Notes under the pieces: generated by a model
Seen by the model: the letters and a program-made list of their open reading frames with translations, nothing else
Databases searched by the model: none
What the model was told of the DNA's origin: nothing
Source of the DNA: Silene noctiflora
Taxonomy: Eukaryota; Streptophyta; Magnoliopsida; Caryophyllales; Caryophyllaceae
Reading direction: 5' to 3'
Assembly (NCBI GenBank): GCA_009801015.1
Contig: VHZZ01001051.1
Location: forward strand, 5,757 to 36,236
DNA length: 30,480 nucleotides
In this document: positions 20,377 through 29,824 of the stretch, in pieces
Layout of the letters: each line of letters begins with the position of its first letter
Numbering within the stretch: the stretch's first letter is position 1
Translations under genes and position numbers: made by a program

Positions 20377-20513
20377 ACTCGGTCGTGTGTACGAAGGCAC
20401 TCGGTCGAGTGCATCTCCACTGGGTCGAGTGCACCAGCCACTCGGTCGAGTGACAAAGAAGCATAAACTGGGTTTAAGCCCAGAGGGAACTCGGTCCACT
20501 CACTCGGTCGTTC
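20377..20513. repeat. Palindrome array in U3 of LTR-D (6 copies)
   Basis: Copies start at 20377, 20399, 20419, 20440, 20489 and 20502. The four on the left are spaced 20-22 bases. Two are exact ACTCGGTCGAGT; the two nearest the LTR outer end are degraded. Position between LTR tip and TATA is the same as in gypsy-A and gypsy-B. Confidence 0.85.
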
Positions 20514-20540
20514 CTAGCAAATAAGGGGTATTACACTATT

Positions 20541-20674
20541 AGTAAGGAAGAAATTTGGTGGGAAAAACCTAGAAACAATTTTCTAAATTTATGGGAATAA
20601 AGCTGCTTTAGGTTATTTTATAAAAGATCATAATGATAAAGTTGTTTTGTTGGGAGCAAAAAATTGTGAATTTA
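20541..20674 (+). pseudogene. LINE RNase H remnant, left piece
   Basis: The plus strand encodes NKAALGYFIKDHNDKVVLLG, which matches the start of the RVT_3-type RNase H at the C-terminus of plant L1-type LINEs (xAGxGxVIRDxxGxxLxAG). The residue normally glycine in AG is L here. The left end lies against LTR-D at 20535, and the right end lies against a solo LTR at 20675. A host RNase H-like gene is an alternative, but the poly(A) tail of the companion piece favours a LINE. No intact frame upstream. Confidence 0.65.
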
Positions 20675-22131
20675 TGAAGAGGTGTCGCAACCCTATCAAG
20701 AATAAATTACTCTAGCAACAACAAATAAATGTAGTATTTAGGGGTCGAATCCACGGAGAGAGCGGTGGTTGCTAATTAGTTGTGATGGTTAGAATTTTAC
20801 CTTGGTTAGTCATAAGTTATGGGGGTTAAGTGATTGATGCAAAGTGAAAATATAAATGCAAACAATAAAATAAAAGTCTTCTAGGAAGTTCGGTTCATAC
20901 ATGTAAATCGATGATTTAAATAGTTGTTAAACTAGTAGACACAAATAATCATCTAGGCCTAACGACACCCAGCTTTCACTTTTAGCATAGCCTTAAATCG
21001 GGTCCTAACAAGCTTTCACTATGAGTTAGGTCGATCTACTACAACATGCTAGATCTAATACGAATCTGTGCCTCTCGACTTATAGATTGTATAACATACT
21101 TAATCCTAGAATGTGATCAATAAACTAAGATTAACATTACAAATCAAGCATGTGTAGAAATGATAAGTGACTAGCCAATTTAACAATTCATTTTATTATC
21201 GATTGTACATGACTCCCCTAATTCCTAGACTAGGAATCTAACTACTCATATTAAAATGATAACAAATGCAAATGCTAAATGAAAATGCAAACATAATATA
21301 AAACTATAATGTAAAATAAAACTTGTAAATGAAATGTAAACTACAAAATAAATAACATAAATAAAATGTAAACTAAAATGGATTACCGTAATTGGAAATG
21401 TAGAACATAAAGGAAATAGAAGAACTTGGATATGAAGAACAATGACTAAATAACTTTGAATTGAAATGGAATTGTAAATGGAAATGTTGAATGATTAAAA
21501 TGTAATAATAAAATACTAATCTAAACTAAACTATACTAAGCTAACCTAACTACTAGAATCTAGAGAGAATTATGAAGAAAAATGTATGTAGGAAGTGAGT
21601 GAAAATGTTTGACGAGGCCTTGTATTTATAGGGAAACAAGGGAGTAACGGTTGCACATAAGGGGACGTGGGTTTCTAGCCCGGGCACCTTAAATTCATGC
21701 ATTAACTTTAATGGTATCCAATGTTGGTGCTTAATTGTGCGATTATGAGCCCGGTTAATTGCATTTTACCCTAACCTTTGTGATCAATTGGAATCCTAAG
21801 CTCCTCATTCATTTTGGACTTCAAACATTTGGGCTTGACTTTGCACTAACTTCATTTTGTATTTCCACATTAATCCACCAACTCTTCATGCAAAAACCCA
21901 TGCAAATCTTCATACTTAGTCCAACCTTGCTCATGTACTTAACCTTGTATTCTAGCATGCGTATTTAGTATAATTTAGCTCCTTAAAGCTTAATTACCTA
22001 CAAAACATGTTAAGACAAGTAAATGCAACTAGAAATACAATATTAGCTCAAAAACACTAAGATAAGTGCTAAATGACATGTAAAATGGAGCTAATCTAAG
22101 GGGTAAAAGTATATTAAATAAGCACTTATCA
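20675..22131 (+). repeat. Solo LTR (1457 bp) of an unclassified LTR retrotransposon
   Basis: It begins TGAAGAGGTGTCGCAACC and ends AAGCACTTATCA, and it is flanked by identical 5-bp ATTTA at 20670-20674 and 22132-22136. The flanking RNase H text resumes exactly across the insertion, so both ends are firm. No primer site, PPT or coding part is present: it is a solo LTR, left after recombination of a full element. A TATTTATAGG at 21623 suggests plus orientation. A second copy starts at 29825. The family is not known to me; GGTCGAATCCAC near 20740 and AAATCGGGTCCTAACAAGC near 20994 are shared by both copies. It carries no gene. Confidence 0.85.
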
Positions 22132-22535
22132 ATTTAATAGCATTCTTGTTGCAGAAACTCTCGCATTAAAAGAAGGCATTTTAAAAGCCAAATACTTAGG
22201 AATTTCAAAGTTGATAGTTGAAGTTGATAATTTATGTGTGATTAATTAATTCAATCCGTAGTACTTGACAAATTTCATGGGAAATTTCAAGTATTTTCAA
22301 AGATGTGAGGTTAGACCTTTATTTCTCTAATGAAGTGATAATTAAACATTACTTTCATGAGATCAACAAAGTTGCTAACTTTATGACCTCTATTTGACAT
22401 TCTTGTCCAACTTTTTTGAGGTGGTTTAAAAGTTGATGGTTTTAACTCACCGCACTCATCCAAAACAATGAGATAAGTTGGTCTTATCCTAGAGAATAAT
22501 CAATTTAATTTCTTACCTTACAAGAAAAAAAAAAC
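22132..22535 (+). pseudogene. LINE RNase H remnant, right piece, with poly(A) tail
   Basis: The plus strand encodes AETLALKEGILKAKYLGISK followed by LIVEVDN, the core of the RVT_3 RNase H (AEAxALxxGLxxAxxLGxxxLxVExD), and then HEINKVANFM, equivalent to HVxREANxxAD. Stops occur within the frame. The stretch ends in a short A-rich tail at 22525-22534, as expected for a LINE 3' end. The left neighbour is the solo LTR, which split the domain. Only this terminal part of a LINE is present. Confidence 0.7.
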
Positions 22536-22825
22536 ATTCAGTACTTTTTTTTTTATCTTTTTTTTATCATAGTTGAACTATACTTGAAAGATCAACTGGT
22601 CAACGATTTAGAGAGGTCCTTCTTCAAATTAAATGCATTCTCATTTCTCAACAAATGAAACTCAATCTAGCAAGAGTATGAGCTACCCTATAACCGTCGT
22701 AAAATGGATATCTCAAACATAAATTAAAAAAAAATAAAAAAATTAAACCAAAGTACAATAGAAATTACATTCCAAATCACAATATCAAGAGAGACTCTGT
22801 CAATAAATTTTCCTTTGCTTTGTGG
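22536..22825. other. AT-rich stretch without recognised gene
   Basis: Contains T-rich and A-rich runs near 22544-22570 and 22725-22745. It may include the end of a minus-strand frame that continues on the far side of the MITE at 22834. Confidence 0.5.
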
Positions 22826-23514
22826 TTTAGAATCAGGGGCGGAGACAGTCCTTATTTACTAGGGCTATTGCCCTAGATAAAATGTAAAAGAAAAATAAGT
22901 GAGCCAAGTTTACATGAGGATAATGTAGTGTAGTTGATTGTTATGTTGCCTACCAACCAAATGATTGGGGTTCAATACCCACTGGAATTAATTTTTTTAA
23001 TCCCCATAAACAATTTTAATTTTTCTTGTCATCTTTCATTAATACCCAATTTTATTTTGTATATAATTCCCAATACATGAGCCTTCCCTAATTTTAAGTA
23101 TCATTCATTCACAAACTCCAATATTATGTATTTGTCATATCAAAAATTAACTTTTATTGAACAATTTATTATGGATATTTTACTTATTAAAATAGAGTAA
23201 TTATTAATTGTGTTATATTTTCATCATTATAAAGTGTTCGATTTATAAAAAAAATCGTATACTACCGAATTAAAAGTATTTTTAAAAGCACTTTTTTTTG
23301 TTGCTAATTTTCTTCTTTACAGTTGGATTGTCTTATCATGCTTGATTTTAATGGTGTTGATCATATAAGATTAATTAAAATAGTAAATATTCGTCAATGT
23401 CTCGATAAAAAGATATGTCACGAGTTGAATTTTTTTCTTAAACCAATACGTTTTAATAGTTTATTAGATTAGCCCTAGATACATTTCAGTCCTGGTTTCA
23501 CCTCTGTTTAGAAT
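22826..23514. mobile_element. hAT (Tip100-like) MITE with 8-bp target duplication
   Basis: The element runs from 22834 (CAGGGGCGGAG) to 23506 (...CACCTCTG), 673 bases, with identical 8-bp TTTAGAAT on both sides (22826-22833 and 23507-23514). An 8-bp duplication and CAGGGGCGGAG tips are those of the hAT superfamily, Tip100 group. Inverted ends are imperfect: CAGGGGCGGAGACAG against CAGAGGTGAAACCAG. A second inverted pair lies just inside (AGGGCTATTGCCCTAGATA against ATCTAGGGCTAA). No transposase is encoded, so it depended on an autonomous relative. The interior has tRNA-like A and B boxes. Confidence 0.85.
22926..22979 (+). promoter_or_regulatory. Pol III-like A and B boxes inside the hAT MITE
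   Basis: TAGTGTAGTTG at 22926-22936 fits the A box TRGYNNARNNG. GGTTCAATACC at 22969-22979 differs from the B box GGTTCRANNCC by one base or none, depending on the consensus used. Spacing is that of a tRNA gene or SINE. A SINE nested in the MITE or a captured tRNA-like piece is possible; I cannot fold a good tRNA. Confidence 0.45.
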
Positions 23515-24330
23515 AATACAGGGTGCACATGTATTTTCCCATGACATTCTTACACCAAACTTGTCTGTGATCCCAACGACTCTCATGCTACTATAAGAGT
23601 TGGCAACATTCACCAATGTGAACCCAATGACCCAAGCAAGATTGTTGCAAACATTCTAAAATATCATCTTATCCTACAAGCCACTAACTATTTAAAATTG
23701 CTTTAATTTGTTTCCATGTTAACTCAATTATTAATATTACTCCATTTCTAGTGTGTCCACCATAACTATAACTATAACTATTACTAAACAAGGTTGGATA
23801 TACCCATTCTCATTGTTACATTGGTAATAATAGAGACAAATTGTTTTTACTGGGAAATTCTAACAATTGAGGGCGTACACATACACTAAGCGTTGCTTGT
23901 GACCGTCTTTTTAAAAGAATCTCTCATAACCTTTCGCCCACTGGTTTTCCAAATTACAGCTTGTGAGAGATGTTTTTAAAGTGACGAAAAGTGTACCCAT
24001 TACCTTATTCCATTGATTAACTACCCAAATAATGAAATAAACATATACATTCTTGTCCACATTTTCCATGTTATGAGGGCCCAAAACCGTATTGATTAGC
24101 ACCTGAATGTTATACTCCACCTGCTAATAATCATATTGCTACGATAAGACTCATGTTGTTCATATTTTCAATAATGATGATGATTGGATACAAATAATAC
24201 ACAATAATAGTATCCACAACAAGTCAAAACCAGAAAATGTGGTTCGATTTAATACAATCATAATCATTAATAGAATCTTAGAGTTTTCCTTGGTGACAGG
24301 TATACCTTGGGCACCATGTAAACCCTACGT
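23515..24330. other. Intergenic stretch with an imperfect inverted repeat
   Basis: No recognised gene. At about 23895-23985 two arms (GAGAGATTCTTTTAAAAAGACGG on one strand, GAGAGATGTTTTTAAAGTGACG on the other) face each other over a 30-40-base loop, like a worn MITE or hairpin. A minus-strand frame without known similarity covers about 23515-23657. Confidence 0.4.
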
Positions 24331-25780
24331 TATAAATATATTCCCTTTATTCACTACTTGAGACTAGTCATAGTTTTTAAGATTGGTTTTATTCTAATTG
24401 TAAATTATTGACAAATGGATTTCATTATTGGTTATCAACTATTTTTGATCTTATAAACAGGATTTAAATTTATGTCAAGAATACCTGATTTTAGAGTTAA
24501 TCATAAGACAAGGACTACCTATACTTTGCTATTTTTTCCAGTTAAGGAACTTGTACATAAACTCATTTGTTAGGGAATCATTTGAAGCAACAGATCAGTA
24601 ACAATAATTGCAGATCATAATGTCTTGTAGTAAAAACTGATGAACTACAAGTTGTGAATTTCCGATATCGGTTTTTAGTTCTTATAAAAATTCGGTAAAA
24701 TGGTTGTATGTCATCCGAAGAGAGATTTTAGATTTATCTTATAAAAATGTTTTGTCAAGTGACAGGAAAATGTAAGGAAATTTCATGTCAAGTCCGATAT
24801 CGGGTTTTTAAACAAATTCATATCGGGTTTTTAAACAAATTCGGCCAAGATTTCATGAATGCACTATGTACATATTCCAAAAAAGCCAGCTTCAAATCAC
24901 CCCTCCCACCATTGGTGAGCCCACTTTGTGTTTCATAACCCACTGAGTTTGCTAGATAGTACTCCAGTCCAGTAGATAGTAAAGGAGAGAATGAGATGGG
25001 AAGAAAGATGACAAAGAATTCTATGTTTTGAGTTTACAAACACTTCAGTCCAGTTTTTCTCCCCAATGTTCAATGTTAACGGAGGACTAACGGTGTTAGG
25101 TTAGAGTTCCTTAACTCTAAACTTTGAAACTTGAGGTCCTTTTCTGGAAAAACATTGTCCCTCATTTTACCAACTATAATAACTCACATTTTGCTAACAA
25201 AGATATACGACACAAATAATACGACCTACTTTCTCATTAATCATAAGAACGTATTTATACAATTCCAAGATTAAACTAACCTAGGCCCATACGGACTAAT
25301 AACAAATAAGATGGGCTTAAATACGAACTATAATATAACTCCGTTACATTTACGTTGGCTATATATCCGCGGTTAAACATGGGCACATGGCTAAACTATA
25401 ACCTAAATTACGAAATTAATCAAATCTACAAAATTAATCAAATCCGTCAAATTATACAATTATGGATGCTAATTCTCCTATCGATCAGGTAATAATCCTA
25501 ATTACCCTAATTAAATTAGGGTTTGTTTACACTAATTAAATTAGGAAGAGATTAAATTACGGTTTGTAACGATCAGATAATTAAACTCGCAGTACAACAA
25601 AATTAGTACTTCGTACATTAATTACGATGAATTGAACATAACTTACACAAATAAATCGCAACAAACCACAATAATTGTATATGAATTATCCACGAGTACT
25701 GCATGTTTCAATTTTTTTTTTGATAATGTATGTTTCAGATTTTTTTTTTTAAATTATTTTGTAATTATTTAAGTAATTTT
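24331..25780. other. AT-rich stretch without recognised gene
   Basis: Nothing convincing on either strand. Items seen are a 23-base tandem duplication (24797-24842), a near-palindrome CCCTAATTAAATTAGGG at 25505-25521 and a TATA-like TATAAATACG on the minus strand near 25250-25262, next to text resembling an LTR promoter. None can be assigned. Confidence 0.4.
24797..24842. repeat. 23-bp tandem duplication
   Basis: Two exact units of ATATCGGGTTTTTAAACAAATTC stand side by side (24797-24819 and 24820-24842). A related text (ATATCGG-TTTTTAG...AAATTCGG) lies upstream at about 24664, so the unit was probably already repeated before the last duplication. Confidence 0.85.
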
Positions 25781-26775
25781 TACTTTTTTTTAATTTCAGG
25801 ACTCGGGTTTAAAACTAGTTTGAGGAGGTCGTCAATACCGGCGCAAGAGAGGCGACAATGAGGGTTTTGGCTGACGCGTGGTGGTTGGATGGTGGTAGTT
25901 AGAGCGAGAAAAGAGTAAATGGAGAAGAGAGGGATAGAGATTGAAAGAAGGGTATTAAAGAAAATCATTAAAATAAAAGAGATATTATTGTCATTTACGT
26001 TCATGAATAAGTAAAACTCGTACATGAATGAGCAAAAGTAATTCAATAAAATTACCGCCACTGTTTCCCATTCAACTTCAATAAAAATATACAAACAAAT
26101 GATAAATAGAGTTTGTATACTTTGTATGGTGTGTCCTACATACTATTGGACGTATGCTGAAATCTGAATTGAATTACGATTAATATATCTTTTAAAGAGA
26201 AATATCTTCTATATTGCTAAATAAACGAAAAAATTTTACATATTTTTCCGATTTTCTCACCTTTTTTGCAAGTCATTTCAATTTAAATAAGTAATTACAA
26301 TATATGAAAATGAGGTGAAAAGCACAAGTGTATGAATATTGGGAGTAGTTGATATTCTTATAACTTGAGGCATTTAATGTTATAGAAGCCATCTCAAAGT
26401 GTGTTAAATGACCTTAAAAATAGGCCCCTGGTCCCAACTGAGTGCTAAGGGCTAAGCCGCCAATGTAACTGTCGAGCCATGTGTGTGTGTTTCCTGTGTG
26501 GGTGAGAGACTGTCCTAGTCTGTATTATTTGTGCCTACTCCCTAAAGCTTCCATTATCTTCATCATCTTTGACCACTTTTAACTAACTTATTCCTTTCTG
26601 TTACCCTTCTACATACTAACGTTCTACAATATCCACCGATTCCATGTTGCGAGTCTTGTAACATACAAATCATTCGTATCATTTAGTCAATGTCTCAATG
26701 GCTAAACATTATTGTAATGGAACATTAGTGAATATAAATCATGATTCGGGACATGTTCTTTTGGGCTTATTGACG
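25781..26775. other. Stretch without recognised gene
   Basis: A minus-strand frame at 25780-26094 has a hydrophobic front and a pyrimidine-rich template like a plant 5' untranslated region, but no known domain. I do not call a gene. The rest (26100-26775) is AT-rich intergenic DNA. Confidence 0.4.
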
Positions 26776-26925
26776 TTGAACTGAATTGAATTGAAGTAAC
26801 CTGAACTGAACTTAAGTGAGCTGAACTAAAATGAAATTTACTTAGATAAATAGAAGTTAAATAAGCTGAGCTGTGCTGAAGTGAGTTGAGCTAAATTGAA
26901 TAAGAGTTGAAATCAAGCCGAAAAG
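26776..26925. repeat. Degenerate TGAACTGAA-type short repeat
   Basis: About 150 bases made of variants of TGAACTGAA, TGAATTGAA and TGAGCTGA in a 5- to 10-base rhythm. It looks like an old decayed microsatellite or minisatellite. No coding potential. Confidence 0.7.
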
Positions 26926-27278
26926 AACAAGACCATAATTTTATAGAGCAATAAAATTTTGTCTTCATCTTTAGTTTTGTTTTGCTATGTATTCCATCTA
27001 TTTTACAAAGACGCTTTCATTTGACTTTATGCAGTTAAAACATCATGTCATTTTAGTACACTTCTTTATATGCATATATTAAATAATTTTGTTGTAAACA
27101 TACTTTTATGAAAGATTGTGTTGATGATAAATGAAATAGTTTAGTTTCATATATAGTTGATAATAACTTTTACAATATTTTTTTTTTCTTTTTGGAAAAC
27201 GTAAGTAATTTCATTAAAATCCACACCATACAATGTTTCTATGGTTTAAAGCACCTTAGTTACAAACATCAAACTACA

Positions 27279-28160
27279 TCAATACAACTTTAGCCATATG
27301 TTAAAACTACTAATTTTAGATTGTGGTTGCATACAACGGATTTTTATTCGAACTTCAGCTTTACACCTTTCAGCGACTACCCTTAGGACAGATACCAAGC
27401 CTTCAAGCCCGCATCTATTCCAGCTGAGCCAGATATGATACATTAAACTGGCTAGAATTATTGTTGCCACCTTCTTCATCAACAATAATGATCGTGCACG
27501 AAAGTTAACCAGCCATGTAGTCATATCATAGTCAGGCAATGAGATACTTAACAAATCAGAAAGATTGCTCAAACATCTTCTGCTATAAGTACATTCTAAC
27601 CAACCTATATTGTGTTAATAGCCTCTAATGAGTAATTAACTGCACATTAAAACTCTGCCTTGGGACAATCAATCTATTAATAGTCCAAGGGTGTCATGGT
27701 TTATCAGGTCCCTCATCTACTAACAAGGAGTACCCAAGCTTTATAGTGTAGAACTTGTTGTGTTACTTCCAAACCTCATCAAACATGCAATGCTTAACTA
27801 GGTCTTTCACCCAGTACACCTTTCTCCAAGCCCAACTAGAACCATAGCCTGGAGTATAATCCTGTCATTGCCTTCCTTTTATATAGATTACATGTACCCA
27901 ATGCACTCACAAATGATTAGATTTATTTGCAATCCACCGAACATATTTGGCTGCTACTGCAATATTCCACCAATATAGCTTCTTAAATCCCAATTCCCAT
28001 TTCCTTATTGGTGAACACACATGATCCTAGGAAACTAAGGTAGGGCTATCCTTTGTCTCATTGCCACGCCACAAGAATTTCCTGCAGAGGGCTTCAATAT
28101 TATTAATAATAGTCTTTGGCAAGATAAAGATCTTAGGCTAATAATTGTGGGGGTGCGAAG
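27279..28160 (-). pseudogene. LINE C-terminal region (zf-RVT type)
   Basis: The minus strand encodes CRKFLWRGNETK near 28070, then KWELGFKKLYWWN and AVAAKYVRWIANK near 27930-28010, which match the thumb/connection region after the RT of plant LINEs (FLWxG...GGLGxK...WNxAxxxKxxWxI). Further on, a frame at 27279-27572 holds ASLMYHIWLSWNRCG, equivalent to the YHIWxxRN motif of the terminal zf-RVT domain. Several frame changes separate these blocks. An RNase H domain was not seen after it. The tail lies just downstream at 27178-27194. Confidence 0.75.
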
Positions 28161-28166
28161 AACTGT

Positions 28167-28824
28167 TTATATGAGAACTGCCCCCTCAGCATAGGATATC
28201 TTTCTTGCCCATATATGCCTAATCCTGTTAGTATTATTCTCTATCAAACATTGAAAATCATCCAATATTTGGTGAAATGCTTCCCCTAGATATTTAAATG
28301 GGATCTTGCCTGTGTGCATTTCAGAAATCTTCTCCAAATACTTCATAGTCATCTCATTTACCCCATTGCTGCATATATTAAATTTCCCCTGGTTCATACT
28401 CAACCCATAAACCCCGGAGAAAGTCATGAAATTCCTTAACAATACCACAATTGATTGCATATCCCCTCTACAAAACATGATTAGGTCATCAGCAAAACAC
28501 ATATGACTTAAATTCACTCTTTTGCAAAGAGGATAAAATTTGAACTCTGGTTGTTTTTGTGCCCACGGCAATATTCTACTAAGATACTCAAGATAGATAG
28601 TGAACAACAATGGGGACATTGGATCACCCTGTGTCAACCCCTTCTTACCTTTAACGAACCCAAAAACCTCCCCATTTGGAGCAATTGAATAGGAAGGTGA
28701 AGAAACACATTGCATAAGTATTTCAACTATGTTACCGAGGAACTTCAAAGCACAAAATATATCATGAAGAAAATACCACTCTAGAGAGTCATATGCCTTC
28801 TAGAGATCTATCTTCATCATGACT
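28167..28824 (-). pseudogene. LINE reverse transcriptase, catalytic half
   Basis: The minus strand encodes MKIDL, a stop, then KAYDSLEW (28788-28817 and onward), the first catalytic aspartate motif. These are followed by LTQGDPMSPLLF (28602-28637), the template-grip motif, and CFADDLIMF with the catalytic FADD at 28485-28496. KIPFKYLGEAF further on matches the PFKYLGxPL motif of L1-type RTs, with E where G/P-like residues are usual. The domain order and motifs are those of the RVT_1 family of plant non-LTR retrotransposons. The frame is open from 28748 to 28167 (193 codons). Confidence 0.9.
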
Positions 28825-29125
28825 AAGATACCCGGTTCACCCACCTAGCGGGGGAGAATTCTGGGCCTGGATGCGGTCAACTCTAAGGCACAATGACGAC
28901 GTTGTGTTCTTTAAGTGAGAGAGTTTGTAACACCCTAAGAGATTGAGAGGAAGGTTGTCCCACATCGGGAAAATAAGGAGCTTATGAGATGTTTATAAAG
29001 GATTCCACCCACCACTTAGTAACAAGGCCTTGTACTTTGGGCTTAAGTGAGGAAAAATAATAGGCCCAAAGGTACACATCTCAACTTATTGAGGTTGTGT
29101 TACGACGGTGGCGGGTCGGGTTGTT
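28825..29125. mobile_element. 301-bp MITE-like insertion in the LINE, 9-bp target duplication
   Basis: LINE text stops at 28824 and resumes at 29126. The flanks ATCATGACT (28816-28824) and ATAATGGCT (29126-29134) are a 9-base pair with two mismatches; each differs by one base from the ATCATGGCT expected there. The ends are weakly inverted: AAGATACCCGGTTCACCCACC against AACAACCCGACCCGCCACC. A 9-base duplication suggests a Mutator-like element. The interior has TCCCACATCGGG and TGTAACACCC phrases reminiscent of TRIM LTRs, so a TRIM fragment is an alternative. No gene. Confidence 0.6.
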
Positions 29126-29824
29126 ATAATGGCTCTTGGAGTGCAGGCTTTTCTACTATACATTCTGATCAAGTCTTGGCTTATCAAAATATTGTCAACT
29201 ATATCCCTCACCTTCATAAAAGCACTTTGGGAAGGGATTATTATATCAGGCATAATAGTAGTCATTCTACTGCATAGAATTTTAGCCACACACTTGTATA
29301 TTGTGTTGCAACATGCTATTGGTCAAATTTGTGTAACACTCTTAGGAACCTCCATCTTAGGGACTAAAGTAATAACAGTTTTATTACATTGTTTAAGCAG
29401 CCTCCTACATGTAAACAAATTCTTAATTGGAGAAATCACATCCTTCTTAACGAAGGTCCATGCATCCTTAAAAAATTGGTTGTTATAGCCATCAGGCCCA
29501 AGAGCCTTTGTGTCAGGGATTGAGAACATGGCCTACTTGATCTCCTCATCAGTAACATGATAATTTAAAACAAACTCATGTTCATTTGTTAAGCATCTCC
29601 CAACTCTAACAACCCCTACATTATTGGAGTCAATTGGTATAAAAGACACGAGTAAATCCATGTAAATTTCAAAAGCTAGCTGGATGTCCTCCTTCTGAGT
29701 GCATAACTTTCCATTCATATTCTTCACTTGATACATTTTATTCCTCATTCTTCTCTACTTAATACTAACATGGAAGAAGCTTGTTTTATCATCCCCTTTC
29801 TTCCATCCATTTCTCTTTAGACTT
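29126..29824 (-). pseudogene. LINE reverse transcriptase, N-terminal half
   Basis: In minus-strand order: KWMEERGDDKTSFFH near 29790, matching WLxEGDxNTxFFH; a linker (29533-29748); SIPDTKALGPDGYNNQFFKD (about 29460-29520), matching KAPGPDGxxxxFFK; NKTVITLVPKMEVP; then IIIPSQSAFMKVRDIVDNIL (about 29190-29250), matching QSAFIxGRxIxDNIL. These are RT fingers and the region before it in L1-type LINEs. Frame changes occur between blocks. The start of the element is cut by the LTR at 29825. Confidence 0.85.

Larger units (their letters stand above)
19288..20535 (-). repeat. LTR-D: LTR of a further Tekay-like gypsy, left limit uncertain
   Basis: The right edge is clear: on the minus strand TGTAATACCCC starts at 20535. 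U3 has palindromes (20377-20513) and a TATA box (20314-20324). A region resembling the gypsy-A LTR interior (GAGTAGG...CTTACCT near 19885, AACCCTAATTA near 20050) follows. The left limit may be 19288: TG there, and CTATT both at 19283-19287 and at 20536-20540, would give a 1248-bp solo LTR with a 5-bp duplication. However, the inner end does not look like the TTACA seen in relatives, so the LTR may instead be truncated near 19440. Confidence 0.65.
27178..29824 (-). mobile_element. L1-type LINE remnant, interrupted by a MITE-like insertion
   Basis: On the minus strand, a reverse transcriptase and C-terminal region are recognisable from 29824 down to a poly(A) tail (T-run at 27178-27194). The left end is the natural 3' end. 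The right end is cut by an LTR at 29825, so the endonuclease part and ORF1 would lie beyond, if present. A 301-base insertion (28825-29125) splits the RT. Frame interruptions and internal stops are frequent (for example a TAG inside the KIDLxKAYD motif), so it is inactive. Confidence 0.85.

Noticed and set aside
22926-22979. A genuine tRNA gene
   Set aside because: A and B boxes are present, but I cannot fold acceptor and anticodon stems.
25240-25340. Possible further copia LTR promoter on the minus strand (TATAAATACG)
   Set aside because: No TG or CA edges, primer site or second copy could be found, so I do not call an LTR.
25780-26094. Minus-strand frame of 104 codons with a hydrophobic front
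   Set aside because: No known domain, low-complexity pyrimidine-rich template and no clear splice or promoter context. I consider it chance.
29047-29488. Plus-strand hydrophobic frames over the LINE
   Set aside because: Antisense to LINE reverse transcriptase motifs.
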